From positions 1-64,000 of the forward strand of contig CAWHFO010000003.1 of assembly GCA_963828215.1 (NCBI GenBank): a stretch of 64,000 nt of DNA, in the 5' to 3' direction. The notes under the pieces are model-generated. The model worked only from the letters and a program-made list of their open reading frames with translations. It made no database searches and had not been told where the DNA came from. Source of the DNA: CAVTJL01 sp963828215 (GTDB lineage Bacteria > Pseudomonadota > Alphaproteobacteria > Geminicoccales > Geminicoccaceae). Position numbers and translations under genes: made by a program. Positions 35,623-47,328 of the stretch are shown here, in pieces; the stretch's first letter is position 1, and every line of letters starts with the position of its first letter.

Positions 35623-36561
35623 TCAGCGCCTGCGGTCGAGCCGGGGGTCGAGCGTGTCCCGGAGGCCGTCGCCTAGCATGTTCACGGCGAGGACGGTGAG
35701 CGCCAGGAAGATCCCCGGGAACAGGATGACATGAGGAAAAACCCGGAAGAGCTGGCGGCCCTCGGCCATGATGTTGCCCCAGGTCGGGATCTCGGTCGGG
35801 ATGCCGACGCCGAGGAAGGAGAGGATCGCCTCGACCAGGATGGCCGACGCGCAGACATAGGTCGCCTGGACGATCAAGGGTGCCAAGGTGCCGGGCATGA
35901 TGTGCCGCCAGAGGATCAGCGGCACAGGCGTGCCGACGGAGATCGCCGCCTCCACATAGGGCTCCTCGCGGACCGAGAGGACCACCGAGCGGACGAGGCG
36001 CACGACGCGCGGGAACTCGGGGACGGCGATGGCGACGATCACCGTCCCGATCCCGGCGCCCCAAAGCGCGACGAGGGCCAGTGCCAGGAGGATCCCCGGG
36101 ATCGCCATGAGCCCGTCCATGATGCGCATGACGACGGCGTCCACCCAGCGCACATAGCCGGCGACCAGCCCGACGGCGAGGCCGCTGACGATGGCGAGCA
36201 GGGCCACGGCGAGGCCGACCGCGGTCGAGACGCGGGCGCCGTAGAGGACGCGCGAATAGACGTCGCGGCCCAGCGTGTCGGTGCCCATCCAGTGAACGAG
36301 GACGACCTCCCGGCCGTCAGGTCCGGTGAGGGTCTGCACGGTGCCCGGCGGCTTGTTGCGCCAGGCGGGGTCGATGCGGGCGGGATCGGTGGTGCCGAGC
36401 CAGGGCGCAAGGATGCCGATCAGGATCATCAGGAGGAGGATGGCGCCCCCGATCACGACGCCGGGGTCGCGGGCCAGCTTCGCCAGCGCGCCGGGCCTTG
36501 CGGCGACGGCTTCGGCATCCGCGGCGGCCTCGATCGGCAGCTCGTCCCGGGCAGCGCTCAA
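35623..36561 (-). CDS. ABC importer permease, DppC/OppC type
   Basis: About 312 residues with six membrane spans: an N-terminal one (VVIGGAILLLMILIGILAPW), then the permease block with GTDTLGRDVYSRVLYGARVS before TM2 and the EAA loop VEAAISVGTPVPLILWRHIMPG for contact with the ATPase. A DppC-typical extracytoplasmic insert lies between TM1 and TM2. It overlaps the DppB-type gene by four bases (ATGA), so the pair is translated together. The carried solute may be a peptide, opine, nickel chelate or oligosaccharide; the receptor gene upstream does not settle it. Confidence 0.9.
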   Translation of the reverse strand: MSAARDELPIEAAADAEAVAARPGALAKLARDPGVVIGGAILLLMILIGILAPWLGTTDPARIDPAWRNKPPGTVQTLTGPDGREVVLVHWMGTDTLGRDVYSRVLYGARVSTAVGLAVALLAIVSGLAVGLVAGYVRWVDAVVMRIMDGLMAIPGILLALALVALWGAGIGTVIVAIAVPEFPRVVRLVRSVVLSVREEPYVEAAISVGTPVPLILWRHIMPGTLAPLIVQATYVCASAILVEAILSFLGVGIPTEIPTWGNIMAEGRQLFRVFPHVILFPGIFLALTVLAVNMLGDGLRDTLDPRLDRRR

Positions 36562-37499
36562 TAGCGGATTCTCGGGTCGAGAAGGGTGTAGGCGATGTCG
36601 ATCAGGAGGTTGATCAGGACATAGACGAGCGAGAAGACGAGGATGACGCCCTGGATCGTCGGATAGTCGCGGCCCAGCACCGCGTCGACCGTGAGACGGC
36701 CGAGCCCTGGGATATTGAAGACGCTCTCGGTCACGACCACGCCGCCGATCAGGAGGGCCACGCCGATGCCGATCACGGTGACGATCGGGACGGCTGCATT
36801 GCGCAGTGCGTGACGCATCAGCACGACGGGCTCCCGGAGACCCTTGGCCCGGGCGGTGCGGATATAGTCCTCGCCCAGGATCTCCAGGATGCTGGCCCGG
36901 GTGATGCGGGCGATCAGGGCGATATAGATCACGGCCAGGGTGCAGGCGGGGAGGACGAGCCGCTGGAGGAACGGCCAGAGGCCGGCCGAGAGGGGCCGGT
37001 AGCCCTGCACCGGCAGCCAGTCGAGCCTGATCGCGAACAGGTAGATCAGAAGATAGCCCAGCACGAAGACGGGCACCGAGAAACCCAGCACCGAGAAGCC
37101 CATGACCAGCCTATCGACCAGTGTTCCGTGGCGATAGGCCGCGAGCACCCCGAGCGGCACGGCCGTCAGCACGGTGACGATGATCGTCGCGACCGAGAGC
37201 GCCACGGTCGGGCCGGCGCGCTGCGCGATCAGGGTCGCGACCGGCATCTTGAAGAAAAAGCTCTCGCCGAGGTCGCCGTGCAGCAGCCTGCCGGCCCAGA
37301 TCAGGAACTGGGCCGGCAGGGGCCGGTCGAGGCCGAGCCTGGCGTGGATGGCGGCGATCTGCTCGGAGGTGGCATTGTCCCCGGCGATCACGGCGGCCGG
37401 ATCGCCCGGGGTCAGGCGGAGCATGAGGAACACCAGCACCGCCACCGTCAGGACCACCGGGATGGTGGCCAGGACCCGACGGAGCAGGAAGCCGCCCAT
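36558..37499 (-). CDS. ABC importer permease, DppB/OppB type
   Basis: About 313 residues. The start MGGFLLRRVLATIPVVLTVA, the RLTPGDPA motif and the long extracytoplasmic stretch to GDLGESFFFKMPV are typical of the DppB side of the pair. The EAA loop EDYIRTARAKGLREPVVLMRH is intact, and the final TVDAVLGRDYPTIQGV and DPRIRY are diagnostic. Six spans are predicted by eye. It lies 15 bases after the receptor gene and overlaps the DppC-type gene. Confidence 0.92.
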   Translation of the reverse strand: MGGFLLRRVLATIPVVLTVAVLVFLMLRLTPGDPAAVIAGDNATSEQIAAIHARLGLDRPLPAQFLIWAGRLLHGDLGESFFFKMPVATLIAQRAGPTVALSVATIIVTVLTAVPLGVLAAYRHGTLVDRLVMGFSVLGFSVPVFVLGYLLIYLFAIRLDWLPVQGYRPLSAGLWPFLQRLVLPACTLAVIYIALIARITRASILEILGEDYIRTARAKGLREPVVLMRHALRNAAVPIVTVIGIGVALLIGGVVVTESVFNIPGLGRLTVDAVLGRDYPTIQGVILVFSLVYVLINLLIDIAYTLLDPRIRY

Positions 37500-37514
37500 G
37501 CCGGGGCCGGCCCC

Positions 37515-39110
37515 TCAGGCCTTCTTCTCGATGTTCCAGAAGTAGGGGGCCGGTCCTTGGAGGATGCCGCTCAGGCTGTTGCGGGTCGCCATCGGCTGGT
37601 ACCATTGGCCGAGATAGGCGTGGGTCGCGAGCTGCTCGAGAGCGTAGACCTGGATGTCCTTGGCCATGGCCTGCTGCTTGGCGGCATCCGTCTCCTCGGC
37701 GAACGCCTGCTTCATGCCCTCGAGCCTCTCGTCCTTGAACCAGCCGAACCAGCCCTTGTCGCCGGTGGCGTTGAGGGCGGCGGTGCCGATCGGGTTGAGG
37801 ACGTCGGCGGCGACCCAGGAGGTCATGAAGGCGTTCCAGCCCCCGTCCGAGGGCTTGTCTTTCTTGGCCCGGCGCGAGACCAGGGTCTGCCAGTCCATGT
37901 CCTGCATATCGACCTTGAAGCCGGCCCGCTCGAGCTGCTGCTTGGCCACGGGCGCCAGGTTGGTCAGCACCTGCAGGTCGGTCGAGTGCATCAGCACCAC
38001 GGGCGTGCCGTCGTAGCCGGCCTCCTCGAGGAGCTTCCTCGCCCCCGCCACATCGGCCTCGAGGAGCACCTCGCCGCCGGCGTCGGTCGCGTAGGTCGTG
38101 CCGCAGACGAACATGGCCGGGCAGGTCTTGTAGTATTTGGGATTGCCGATGACCGCCTCGAGATAGTCCTTCTGGGCGAAGGCCAGCAGGGCGGCGCGGC
38201 GGATCTCGGGATTGTCGAACGGCGGCCAGAGGGCGTTGAAGCGGAACATGAACTGGTTGCCCAGCGGGTTCTGGTCGACCAGCACGATCTCGTCGTTGCC
38301 CTCGAAGACCGGCAGGAGGTCGTGGGCGGGCTGCTCCATCAGGTCGATCTCGCCGGCGATCATCGCGTTGACCGCCGTCTGCTGGTCGGGGATCCAGACC
38401 CACTCGACGCGGTCGACCTTGACGACCTTGCCGCCGGCTCCCCAGGACGGCGCCTCGGCGCGCGGCTTGTAGTCCTTGAACTTCTCGTAGACGGCCACCG
38501 CACCGGGCTTCCACTCCGCCTTGTCGAAGACGAACGGCCCCGAGCCCGTATAGTCCGTGATCTGATCGGTGCCGGGCGTCTCCGCGACGCGCTTCGGCAT
38601 GACGAAGGGAACGAGCGAGCTCGGCTTGCCCAGAGAGGAGAGCACGAGGCCGTAGGGCCTCTGGAGCTCGAGCCGGAAGGTCCTCGCGTCGACCGCCGTC
38701 AGCCCCTTGACGTAGGTCATCAGGAGCTGGCCCATCGTGTCGCGGGACCCCCAGCGCTTGATCGAGGCGATGCAGTCCTCGGCCGTCACCGGCGCGCCGT
38801 CGTGGAAGAGGAGCCCGTCCCTGAGCGCGAAGGTGTAGGTCAGCTTGTCGGCGCTGACCTCGTGGCTGTCGACCATCTGCGGCCTGATGGCGCCGCCGGC
38901 ATCCATCGCGAACAGGGTGTCGTAGATCATGTAGCCGTGGTTGCGGGTGATGTACGCGGTGGTCCAGATGGGATCGACGATCTTGAGGTCGGAGTTCATG
39001 ACGGCGCGGAGGGGGGCCGCGGCGCGTGCCGGCCGGGGTCCCAGGGTCAGGGCCGAGGGCGCCGCGGCGGCGGCCGCGGCGGTGGCTAGGAACGTGCGGC
39101 GTGACGTCAT
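37515..39110 (-). CDS. Solute-binding protein, family 5 (peptide/opine-type receptor)
   Basis: Periplasmic receptor of the permease pair downstream, about 531 residues. The leader MTSRRTFLATAAAAAAA is a twin-arginine-like signal ending ARAAA. Then come PLRAVMNSDLKIVDPIWTTAYITRNHGYMIYD, the family signature region, LRDGLLFHDGAPVTAEDCIASIKRW, PSSLVPFVMPKR, and a C-terminal lobe with YLGQWYQPMA. ATG 39110 fits the leader; a start 37 residues earlier would bury it. Being first, it sets up the operon receptor-DppB-DppC; the fused ATPase lies 1.5 kb further on, after RlpA, DUF2237 and the small secreted gene. Confidence 0.9.
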   Translation of the reverse strand: MTSRRTFLATAAAAAAAPSALTLGPRPARAAAPLRAVMNSDLKIVDPIWTTAYITRNHGYMIYDTLFAMDAGGAIRPQMVDSHEVSADKLTYTFALRDGLLFHDGAPVTAEDCIASIKRWGSRDTMGQLLMTYVKGLTAVDARTFRLELQRPYGLVLSSLGKPSSLVPFVMPKRVAETPGTDQITDYTGSGPFVFDKAEWKPGAVAVYEKFKDYKPRAEAPSWGAGGKVVKVDRVEWVWIPDQQTAVNAMIAGEIDLMEQPAHDLLPVFEGNDEIVLVDQNPLGNQFMFRFNALWPPFDNPEIRRAALLAFAQKDYLEAVIGNPKYYKTCPAMFVCGTTYATDAGGEVLLEADVAGARKLLEEAGYDGTPVVLMHSTDLQVLTNLAPVAKQQLERAGFKVDMQDMDWQTLVSRRAKKDKPSDGGWNAFMTSWVAADVLNPIGTAALNATGDKGWFGWFKDERLEGMKQAFAEETDAAKQQAMAKDIQVYALEQLATHAYLGQWYQPMATRNSLSGILQGPAPYFWNIEKKA

Positions 39111-39306
39111 GGGCGTTCTTCCGATTGGCCTGGGCATCGGCAGCGGGGCGCCGGGGGCGGGCGCGAGTTTAGCGTGCCAAGTCTGTGGCGCAAGCGACGC
39201 AGTCGCCCGCCATCTCGCCACGGTTGGACCCCGCGGTTGCTCGTGCGGTCGGATCGGTTAAGCTCGGGTCCCGGACCTGCCCTGTTTCCCCACCGGCGAT
39301 ACGACA

Positions 39307-41765
<2,459 letters not shown>

Positions 41766-41769
<4 letters not shown>

Positions 41770-42746
41770 GGGTCGTTTTCTTCGGCGCCAATGCCAGGAT
41801 CTTCCACGAGGGCTTCGCGGAAGCCTGCGCCATCCCGCTCGAGATCACCCTTCTCGACGACGACGACCGCGGCAGCGATGCCCGCCGTGCCTTGGCCGCG
41901 GCCGATGCCGTGATCGGCGTGCACTGGCAGGATGCGAGCCTCGAGGTGCCCCGGCTCCGGCTCTTCCACGTCGCGGCGGCCGGCCTCGACAGCGTGCGCC
42001 TCGACCTGCTGCCGCCGGCGGCGGCGGTGTGCAACTGTCACGGCCACGAGCCGGCGATCGCCGAATATGTGATGCTGGCGGCGCTGCGGCACGTCCATCC
42101 GGTCGAGGCGGCCGATCGCTTCCTGCGCCGGGGAACCTGGCGCTGGTGCGCGCAGAGCGCCGGCGAGATGCGGGAGGAGCTGGGTGGGCGGACAATCGGC
42201 ATCCTGGGCTTCGGCCGGATCGGGCAGGCGGTGGCCGCTCGGGCCAAGGCCTTCGATCTCCGCGTGATCGCGGCCAACCGCAGCCCGATAGCTCCGAACC
42301 CGACCGTCGACGTGGCCCTGCCGCTCGCCGAGGCAGGACGTCTCTATGACGAGAGCGACGTCGTCGTCTGCGCCCTGCCGCTGGCGCAGGAGACTCTTTC
42401 CTTCGTCGATGCGGCCGCCTTCGGGCGGATGCGGCCGGAGGCGATGCTGATCAATGTCGGCCGCGGCCCCGTGGTCGACGAGACGGCGCTCTACGAGGCG
42501 CTTCGGTCGCGGCGGATCGCCGCCGCGGCGATCGACACCTGGTACGTCTATCCGAGCCCCGAGAATGCCGGGCCGCTGCCGTCGCGGCTGCCGTTCCACG
42601 AGCTCGACAACATCCTGATGACCCCGCATCTCTCGGGCTGGACGCACGGCACGCGGCGCCGCCGGCGGGCGACGATGGCAGCCAATCTCGAGCGCCTCGC
42701 CCGCGGCGAGCCGCTCGTCAACCTCGTGCGGCCTGCCGTCGGCTGA
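41766..42746 (+). CDS. D-isomer-specific 2-hydroxyacid dehydrogenase
   Basis: About 326 residues. The NAD domain begins GGRTIGILGFGRIGQAVAAR (Rossmann loop). The catalytic arginine is in NVGRGPVVDE near residue 238, followed by the acidic partner in DTWYVYPSPEN and the histidine in TPHLSGWTHG near 296. The substrate domain starts MRVVFFGANARIFHEGF. Members reduce or oxidise D-lactate, glycerate, phosphoglycerate, glyoxylate or hydroxypyruvate. The YPSPENAGPLPSRLPFHEL stretch is like plant-type or rhizobial catabolic members. Start and glgP stop overlap by four bases, an unusual partner for glycogen phosphorylase. Confidence 0.88.
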
Positions 42747-42767
42747 GCGGCCGGCCGGCGCGGGCCC

Positions 42768-43697
42768 TCACGACACCGGCGCGGGATCGACATTCACGGC
42801 GACGATGCTCTCGACCGGCAGGGCGTGGACGCCGATCAGCGTCACCTGGTGCTGGCCGGTCACGGTCACGGGCCAGACCGCCTCGGTCACGGCGGCGCCG
42901 ATGTCCAGCACCAGAGCCTTGCCATGCTGCTCGACATGGTCGTCGGCGGAGGTGAGGACGCCGTCCTTGTTCGTGTCGAGCAGGTCGCGGATGTCGAGCC
43001 AGCGCTCGCCCTCGCCGGCGGGGGAGGAATCGATGCCGACCGCGATGGCGAGCGTGTCCTCGCCGACCTTGAAGTCCTTGATGGTGTCCCGCCCGTCCGC
43101 CGTGATCTCGGGCGTCAGCAGCGCCGCGTCCGAGCCCGGGAGGGCGAGGGCGGGCTCGGGGTGGGCGAGCCAGTCGGTCACGGCGTACTCGAAGCGGTCG
43201 GCGCCCTTGCCGCCGATCAGCAGATCGTCGCCGATTCCGCCGCCGATCACGTCGTCGCCCCGGCCGCCGTCGAGACGGTCGTTGCCGGTGCCGCCGTGCA
43301 GCGTGTCGTTGCCGTCGTCGCCGAGCAGCCGGTCGTTGCCCGAGTTCGCCTCGAGCAGATCCTGGCCGATGCCGCCCCGGAGCAGGTCGTTCCCGGCATC
43401 GCCGAACAGCCGGTCGTCGCCGTCGCCGCCGCTCAGCCGGTCATTGTCGGCGCGGGCCACGATGTCCCAGCTGGCCCGGGCCTGCTGGGGCAGATCGTAC
43501 CAGCTGTAGTCGAAGCTGAGCGTGTCCGCGAGGCCGCCATAGAGGGTGTCGTTGCCGGCCCCGCCGTCGATCCGGTCGGCGCCGGCATCGCCGGTCAGCA
43601 CATCGTCCCCCGACCCGCCGCGGAGCCGGTCGCTCCCGGTCGTGCCGAGGAGATGGGCCTGGTCCGTATCGGACAGGCCGTGGTGTTTCCGCCCCAT
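42768..43697 (-). CDS. RTX-type calcium-binding repeat protein
   Basis: About 309 residues with two blocks of nonapeptide GGxGxDxLx repeats: residues ~20-60 (GGSGDDVLTGDAGADRIDGG, GNDTLYGGLADTL) and ~88-175 (RLSGGDGDDRLFGDAGNDLL, NSGNDRLLGDDGNDTLHGG). The repeats bind Ca2+ and fold only outside the cell. The C-terminal 120 residues are non-repeat, with an acidic EF-hand-like DTNKDGVLTSADDH near 240 and strands such as QVTLIGVHALPVES. No signal peptide, so type I secretion is expected, but no such exporter gene is here. ATG 43697 is nine bases after AGAGG. It is divergent from an enolase-type gene across an AT-rich gap (43700-43870). Confidence 0.88.
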   Translation of the reverse strand: MGRKHHGLSDTDQAHLLGTTGSDRLRGGSGDDVLTGDAGADRIDGGAGNDTLYGGLADTLSFDYSWYDLPQQARASWDIVARADNDRLSGGDGDDRLFGDAGNDLLRGGIGQDLLEANSGNDRLLGDDGNDTLHGGTGNDRLDGGRGDDVIGGGIGDDLLIGGKGADRFEYAVTDWLAHPEPALALPGSDAALLTPEITADGRDTIKDFKVGEDTLAIAVGIDSSPAGEGERWLDIRDLLDTNKDGVLTSADDHVEQHGKALVLDIGAAVTEAVWPVTVTGQHQVTLIGVHALPVESIVAVNVDPAPVS

Positions 43698-43873
43698 CGT
43701 CGGCATCCTCTTTGGCCCCACCACGCGGTGGGATCGTTGCCGATCGCGATCCAAGGCCTTCCTTTTGAGCGAATTCGATTGGAATTGTAAAACATTTTAG
43801 TGAAATGCTCCCGATGGTACGGAAGGAGCAGTCGGCCGTCCCGGCGGGTCGGCCAGAGCGAGGGGAAGGCCAG

Positions 43874-44962
43874 ATGAGCATCGAGAGCATCGAGGTCGGC
43901 CACTACCGGGTGCCGCTGCCGGTCACGCTGACGGACTTCGACCCATGGCGAGATGACCGCCTTCGAGCTGATCACGGCGCGTGTCCGGGACGCCGGCGGG
44001 GCGGAGGGGCTGGGCTACACCTACACGGTCGGCCGCGGCGGTGCCGCGATCGCGAGCCTGATCGATAGCGCGAGCTGACGCCGCTGCTGATCGGCCTGCC
44101 GGCCGACCGTATCGAGTGGCTCTGGCAGAAGATGTGGTGGGGTCTGCATTTCGTGGGCCGGGGTGGCCCCGCCAGCTTCGCCATCGCCGCCGTCGACACG
44201 GCCCTCTGGGACCTGGCGGCGCGCCGCGCGGGCCAGCCGCTCTGGCGCCATCTCGGGGGATTCGATCCGCTGGTGCCCGCCTATGCCGGCGGCATCGACC
44301 TTCAGCTCCCCCTCGACCAGCTGCTGCGCCAGACCGACGACAATCTCGCCAAGGGCTTCCGGGCGATCAAGATGAGGGTCGGGCGTGACCGCCTGGCCGA
44401 GGATGTCGAGCGGGTCAAGGCCATGCGCGAGCATCTTGGGCCCGACTTCCCCCTGATGGCGGACGCCAATATGCGCTGGCCGGTCGAGGACGCGATCCGC
44501 GCCGCCCGGCGGCTCCTGCCCTTCGACCTCGTCTGGCTCGAGGAGCCGACCATTCCGGAGGATGTTCGCGGCCACGCGCGGATCATGCGCGAGGGCGGCC
44601 TGCCCGTCGCGACCGGCGAGAATTTTCACGCGCTGGCCGAGTTCGAGGCGATGATCGCGGGCGGCGGGGTGGCCTATCCCGAGCCCGACCTCGCGACCTG
44701 CGGCGGCGTCACGGTCTGGCTGAAGGTCGCCAGGCTGGCCGAGGCGCACAATCTCCGCGTCACCTCGCACGGTGTCCACGACCTGCATGTCCACCTCCTG
44801 GCGGCGGTGCCCAACCGCTCCTTCCTCGAGGTGCACGGCTTCGGCCTCGAGCGCTTCATGGCCGAGCCGCTCAGGCTCGAGGGGGGCCTGGCCGTTGCCC
44901 CCGACCGGCCAGGCCACGGCATCGAGCTCGACTGGGCGGCGCTGGAGCGCCTGCGGGCCTGA
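43874..44962 (+). CDS. Enolase-superfamily protein (mandelate racemase/muconate-lactonizing group; two frameshifts)
   Basis: About 362 residues across shifts near 43938 (one extra base) and 44075. It starts MSIESIEVGHYRVPLPVTL. The barrel shows FAIAAVDTALWDLAARRAG, FRAIKMRVGRDR (K-x-R catalytic side), FPLMADANMRW (metal aspartate), LVWLEEPTIPED, VATGENFHAL and RVTSHGVHDLHVHL with a candidate catalytic histidine. It is a different subgroup from the gene at 12-13 kb (MADAN/TGEN against LDPN/GPES). No regulator is next to it. Likely a sugar-acid dehydratase or amino-acid/dipeptide racemase-type enzyme; the downstream DUF302 and RidA genes do not define a pathway. Confidence 0.82.
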
Positions 44963-45058
44963 CGCTCACGGGCTCGTCGGATCCCGGCCAGCTGATCGGG
45001 GCTCGGGTTCCGGCTCGTCGTCCAGCGCGTCGAGAAGACGGTCCGGCGGGTCCCCGCG

Positions 45059-45370
45059 ATGTCGTCTTCGAGGCGAGCCCCCAACCCTGGGGCCGCGAAG
45101 CTGGGAACCAGGCTGCCGGGCAACATGGTGATCGGCGTCTGCAAGCCGCAGTTCGCCATTCGCAATCTCGAGGCCAGCCTGCCCTCCGGGATCGAGCCGC
45201 CGCTCCGGCTCTATCTCACCGAGAACGAGGACGGCAGCAGCACGCTGGCCTACAAGCTGCCGAGCACCGTCTTCGCGCCCTATACCGAGGGCGGCGAGAG
45301 GCTGCGGGCGCTGGCGACGGAGCTGGACGGCATCTTTGCGCAGATCTCCCTCGACGCCACCCGGCCTTGA
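45059..45370 (+). CDS. DUF302-like protein, N-terminus probably truncated
   Basis: About 103 residues. APNPGAAKLGTRLPGNMVIG and LPSGIEPPLRLYLTENEDGSS-T resemble the central and end strands of DUF302 (NP..GT..M and LPL..LVYE.DG), a small beta-rich family of unknown role. The usual 25-30 residue N-terminal part (GL..RV.KTV) can be glimpsed at 45015-45050 in the same frame without a start codon, so the gene may be longer or damaged. Convincing starts are lacking: ATG 45059 has no ribosome site. It is followed closely by the RidA gene. Confidence 0.5.
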   Translation: MSSSRRAPNPGAAKLGTRLPGNMVIGVCKPQFAIRNLEASLPSGIEPPLRLYLTENEDGSSTLAYKLPSTVFAPYTEGGERLRALATELDGIFAQISLDATRP

Positions 45371-45414
45371 GCCCCTTCGCCCCGGGGCGTGAGCGAGATG
45401 GAGAGACGCAGGCC

Positions 45415-45807
45415 ATGGCCCGCCGACTGATCAGCTCAGGCTCCAGGTTCGAGACCGAGATCGGCTACTCGCGCGCCGTAGTCGATGGCGGCTGGGTCTT
45501 CGTCTCGGGGACCACCGGCTACGACTACGCCACGATGCGGCTGCCGGACGGCGTGGTCGAGCAGTGCCGCCAGTGCCTCAGGAACATCGAGGCGGCGTTG
45601 CGGGAGGCGGGAGGAGGGCTCGGCGACGTGGTGCGGGTGCGCTATATCCTGCCGCGGCGCGAGGATTTTTCCTCGTGCTGGCCGCTGCTGCACGAAGCAT
45701 TCGGCAAGTCCCGCCCGGCGGCGACCATGGTCGTGGCCGGGCTGCTGGACCAAGCGATGCTCATCGAGATCGAGGTGACGGCCCGCCTGCCGGCCGCTCA
45801 GGCGTGA
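45415..45807 (+). CDS. RidA family (imine/enamine deaminase-type) protein
   Basis: About 130 residues. It starts MARRLISSGSRFETEIGYSR, then VDGGWVFVSGTTGYDY, EQCRQCLRNIEAALREAGGGLGDVVRVRYIL, AFGKSRPAATMVVAGLL (the conserved arginine that binds the substrate carboxylate) and MLIEIEVTARLPA (glutamate). RidA relatives hydrolyse reactive enamines from PLP enzymes; this subgroup (YjgF/Rid4-7-like) often lies in catabolic operons. Length and all key residues are normal. ATG 45415 is 8-15 bases after GGAGAGACG. Its 3' end overlaps the converging malonyl-CoA decarboxylase by 10 bases. Confidence 0.88.
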   Translation: MARRLISSGSRFETEIGYSRAVVDGGWVFVSGTTGYDYATMRLPDGVVEQCRQCLRNIEAALREAGGGLGDVVRVRYILPRREDFSSCWPLLHEAFGKSRPAATMVVAGLLDQAMLIEIEVTARLPAAQA

Positions 45808-47129
45808 GCCGGCTGCGGCGCCGGCAGCAGCCGCCGCACGGACGAGGAGTGGATGACCTCGCCCTGGTCGACGTAGATCTCGTGATTCTGCTCGATGCGG
45901 CTCGGGTCGTAGCCGTAGTTGACGAGGATGCCGAAGGACTCGGCCATGCCCTTGGCCGAGGTGTCGGCCAGCCAGTTGATCCGCTCGAGCCGGGCGCCGT
46001 TGCCGAGGTGGAAGCGGGCGACCGCGTCGCGCGGCCTGCTCCCCCGCTTCTCGCGGACGAGATAGTGGGCGCAGAGCCCGAGGAGCTGCGGCTGGAGCTG
46101 GGCCCTGAGCTCGGGATCGTCCTCCCAGCCGGGCTCGTCGAGGGCCGTCAGGAGGTCGCGCTGCTCCTTCGGGAGCAGGCGCTCCCGCTGCGAGGTGCCC
46201 GCCTCCCGGAGCCAGGCCGCGAAGCCCGGCACCGGTGAGAGGGTCGCGAAGGTCCGCAGCTGCGGCAGCTCCGCCTTCAGGCTTTCCACCACGAGCTTGA
46301 TCAGGAAATTGCCGAGGGTGACGCCGCGCAGGCCGTCTTGGCAGTTGCTGATGGAGTAGAAGACGGCGCTATCGGCCTCCGAGGCCCGGCCCTCCGGCTG
46401 ATCGCTGGCGATGAGCGGCTGGATCCGGTCGGCGACACCCTCCGTCAGTGCCACCTGGACAAAGATCAAAGGCTCGTCCGGAAGGGCGGGGTGGAGGAAG
46501 GCAAAACAGCGCCGGTCGCCGGCCAGCCGCCGCTTCAGGGCCTCGAGCCCCGTGACCCGGTGCACCTTCTCGTAGCGCATGAGCTTCTCGAGGAGCGAGG
46601 CCGGGCTGTTCCAGTCGATGCGGCTGAGGGTCAGGAATCCGGGGTTGAACCAGCTCGCCAGGAGATGGTGGAGATCGGCGTCGACCTCGCGCAGGCCCGG
46701 ATGCTCCGGCAGAAGTGCCAGCAGCTGGGCGCGCAGCGCCACCAGCGCCCGCGTGCCGCCCGGCGCCATGTTCATGCGCCGGAACAGCTCCTGCCGGGGC
46801 GGCTCGGCGGCTTCGCGCAGCTCGACCAGGGTCTCGGTGCTCGGCTTGTCCCGGTAGGCCTCGACGGCGGCGGCGATGCGGTCGGGCTTCGGGCCGAAAT
46901 CGCTGGCCAGCCTCTGGAAGAAGGCGAGGCGGCCGGCCTCGGGCAGGCTCTTGAGCAGCAGGACCAGCTCCCGCGCCAGGGCGATGCCCGACGCCTCGCC
47001 GCGCGTCGACAGCAGCTCGGCGGCCAGGGCCTCGACGCCGCGGCGCCGGCTGCTGTGACGCCCGCGCAGCAGGTCGCGGCCCGCGTCGGCGATCGAGACC
47101 ATGAGCTGGTCGAACACGCTCGGCAGCAT
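45798..47129 (-). CDS. Malonyl-CoA decarboxylase
   Basis: About 443 residues, the size of the rhizobial MatA-type enzyme. The helical N-terminal domain (LLSTRGEASGIALARELV, FFQRLASDFGP) is followed by the catalytic domain: PSTETLVELREAAEPPRQEL, TLSRIDWNSPASLLEKLM, FYSISNCQDGLRGVTLGNFLIK, FATLSPVPGFAAWL (catalytic serine) and DAVARFHLGNGARLERINWLAD (catalytic histidine). It decarboxylates malonyl-CoA to acetyl-CoA in malonate use or to limit malonyl-CoA. GGAGAG lies before ATG 47129. No malonate transporter or malonyl-CoA synthetase is adjacent, unlike the mat operon. Confidence 0.9.
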   Translation of the reverse strand: MLPSVFDQLMVSIADAGRDLLRGRHSSRRRGVEALAAELLSTRGEASGIALARELVLLLKSLPEAGRLAFFQRLASDFGPKPDRIAAAVEAYRDKPSTETLVELREAAEPPRQELFRRMNMAPGGTRALVALRAQLLALLPEHPGLREVDADLHHLLASWFNPGFLTLSRIDWNSPASLLEKLMRYEKVHRVTGLEALKRRLAGDRRCFAFLHPALPDEPLIFVQVALTEGVADRIQPLIASDQPEGRASEADSAVFYSISNCQDGLRGVTLGNFLIKLVVESLKAELPQLRTFATLSPVPGFAAWLREAGTSQRERLLPKEQRDLLTALDEPGWEDDPELRAQLQPQLLGLCAHYLVREKRGSRPRDAVARFHLGNGARLERINWLADTSAKGMAESFGILVNYGYDPSRIEQNHEIYVDQGEVIHSSSVRRLLPAPQPAHA

Positions 47130-47328
47130 CGTCGAGCTCTCCTGAAATCCCGGCGAACGATCCATCCTACCGCCGACCGCCGGGGGATGTAACGCGCCCG
47201 GCGATCCGCCGCTACCCGGCGACATCCACTAGGCGGGACCCTGGAGACGGGCGAACGGCAAGGGCGGAACAAACCCCCGAACGGTCGGTTAGGCGGCCAA
47301 TCCAGTCACCCGTCATCGGAGAGCAGCC

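Noticed and set aside
43200..43650. Regularly spaced repeats as a possible CRISPR array
   Set aside because: The period is the 27-base codon repeat of RTX nonapeptides inside a coding frame. Units vary as protein repeats do and there are no unique spacers.
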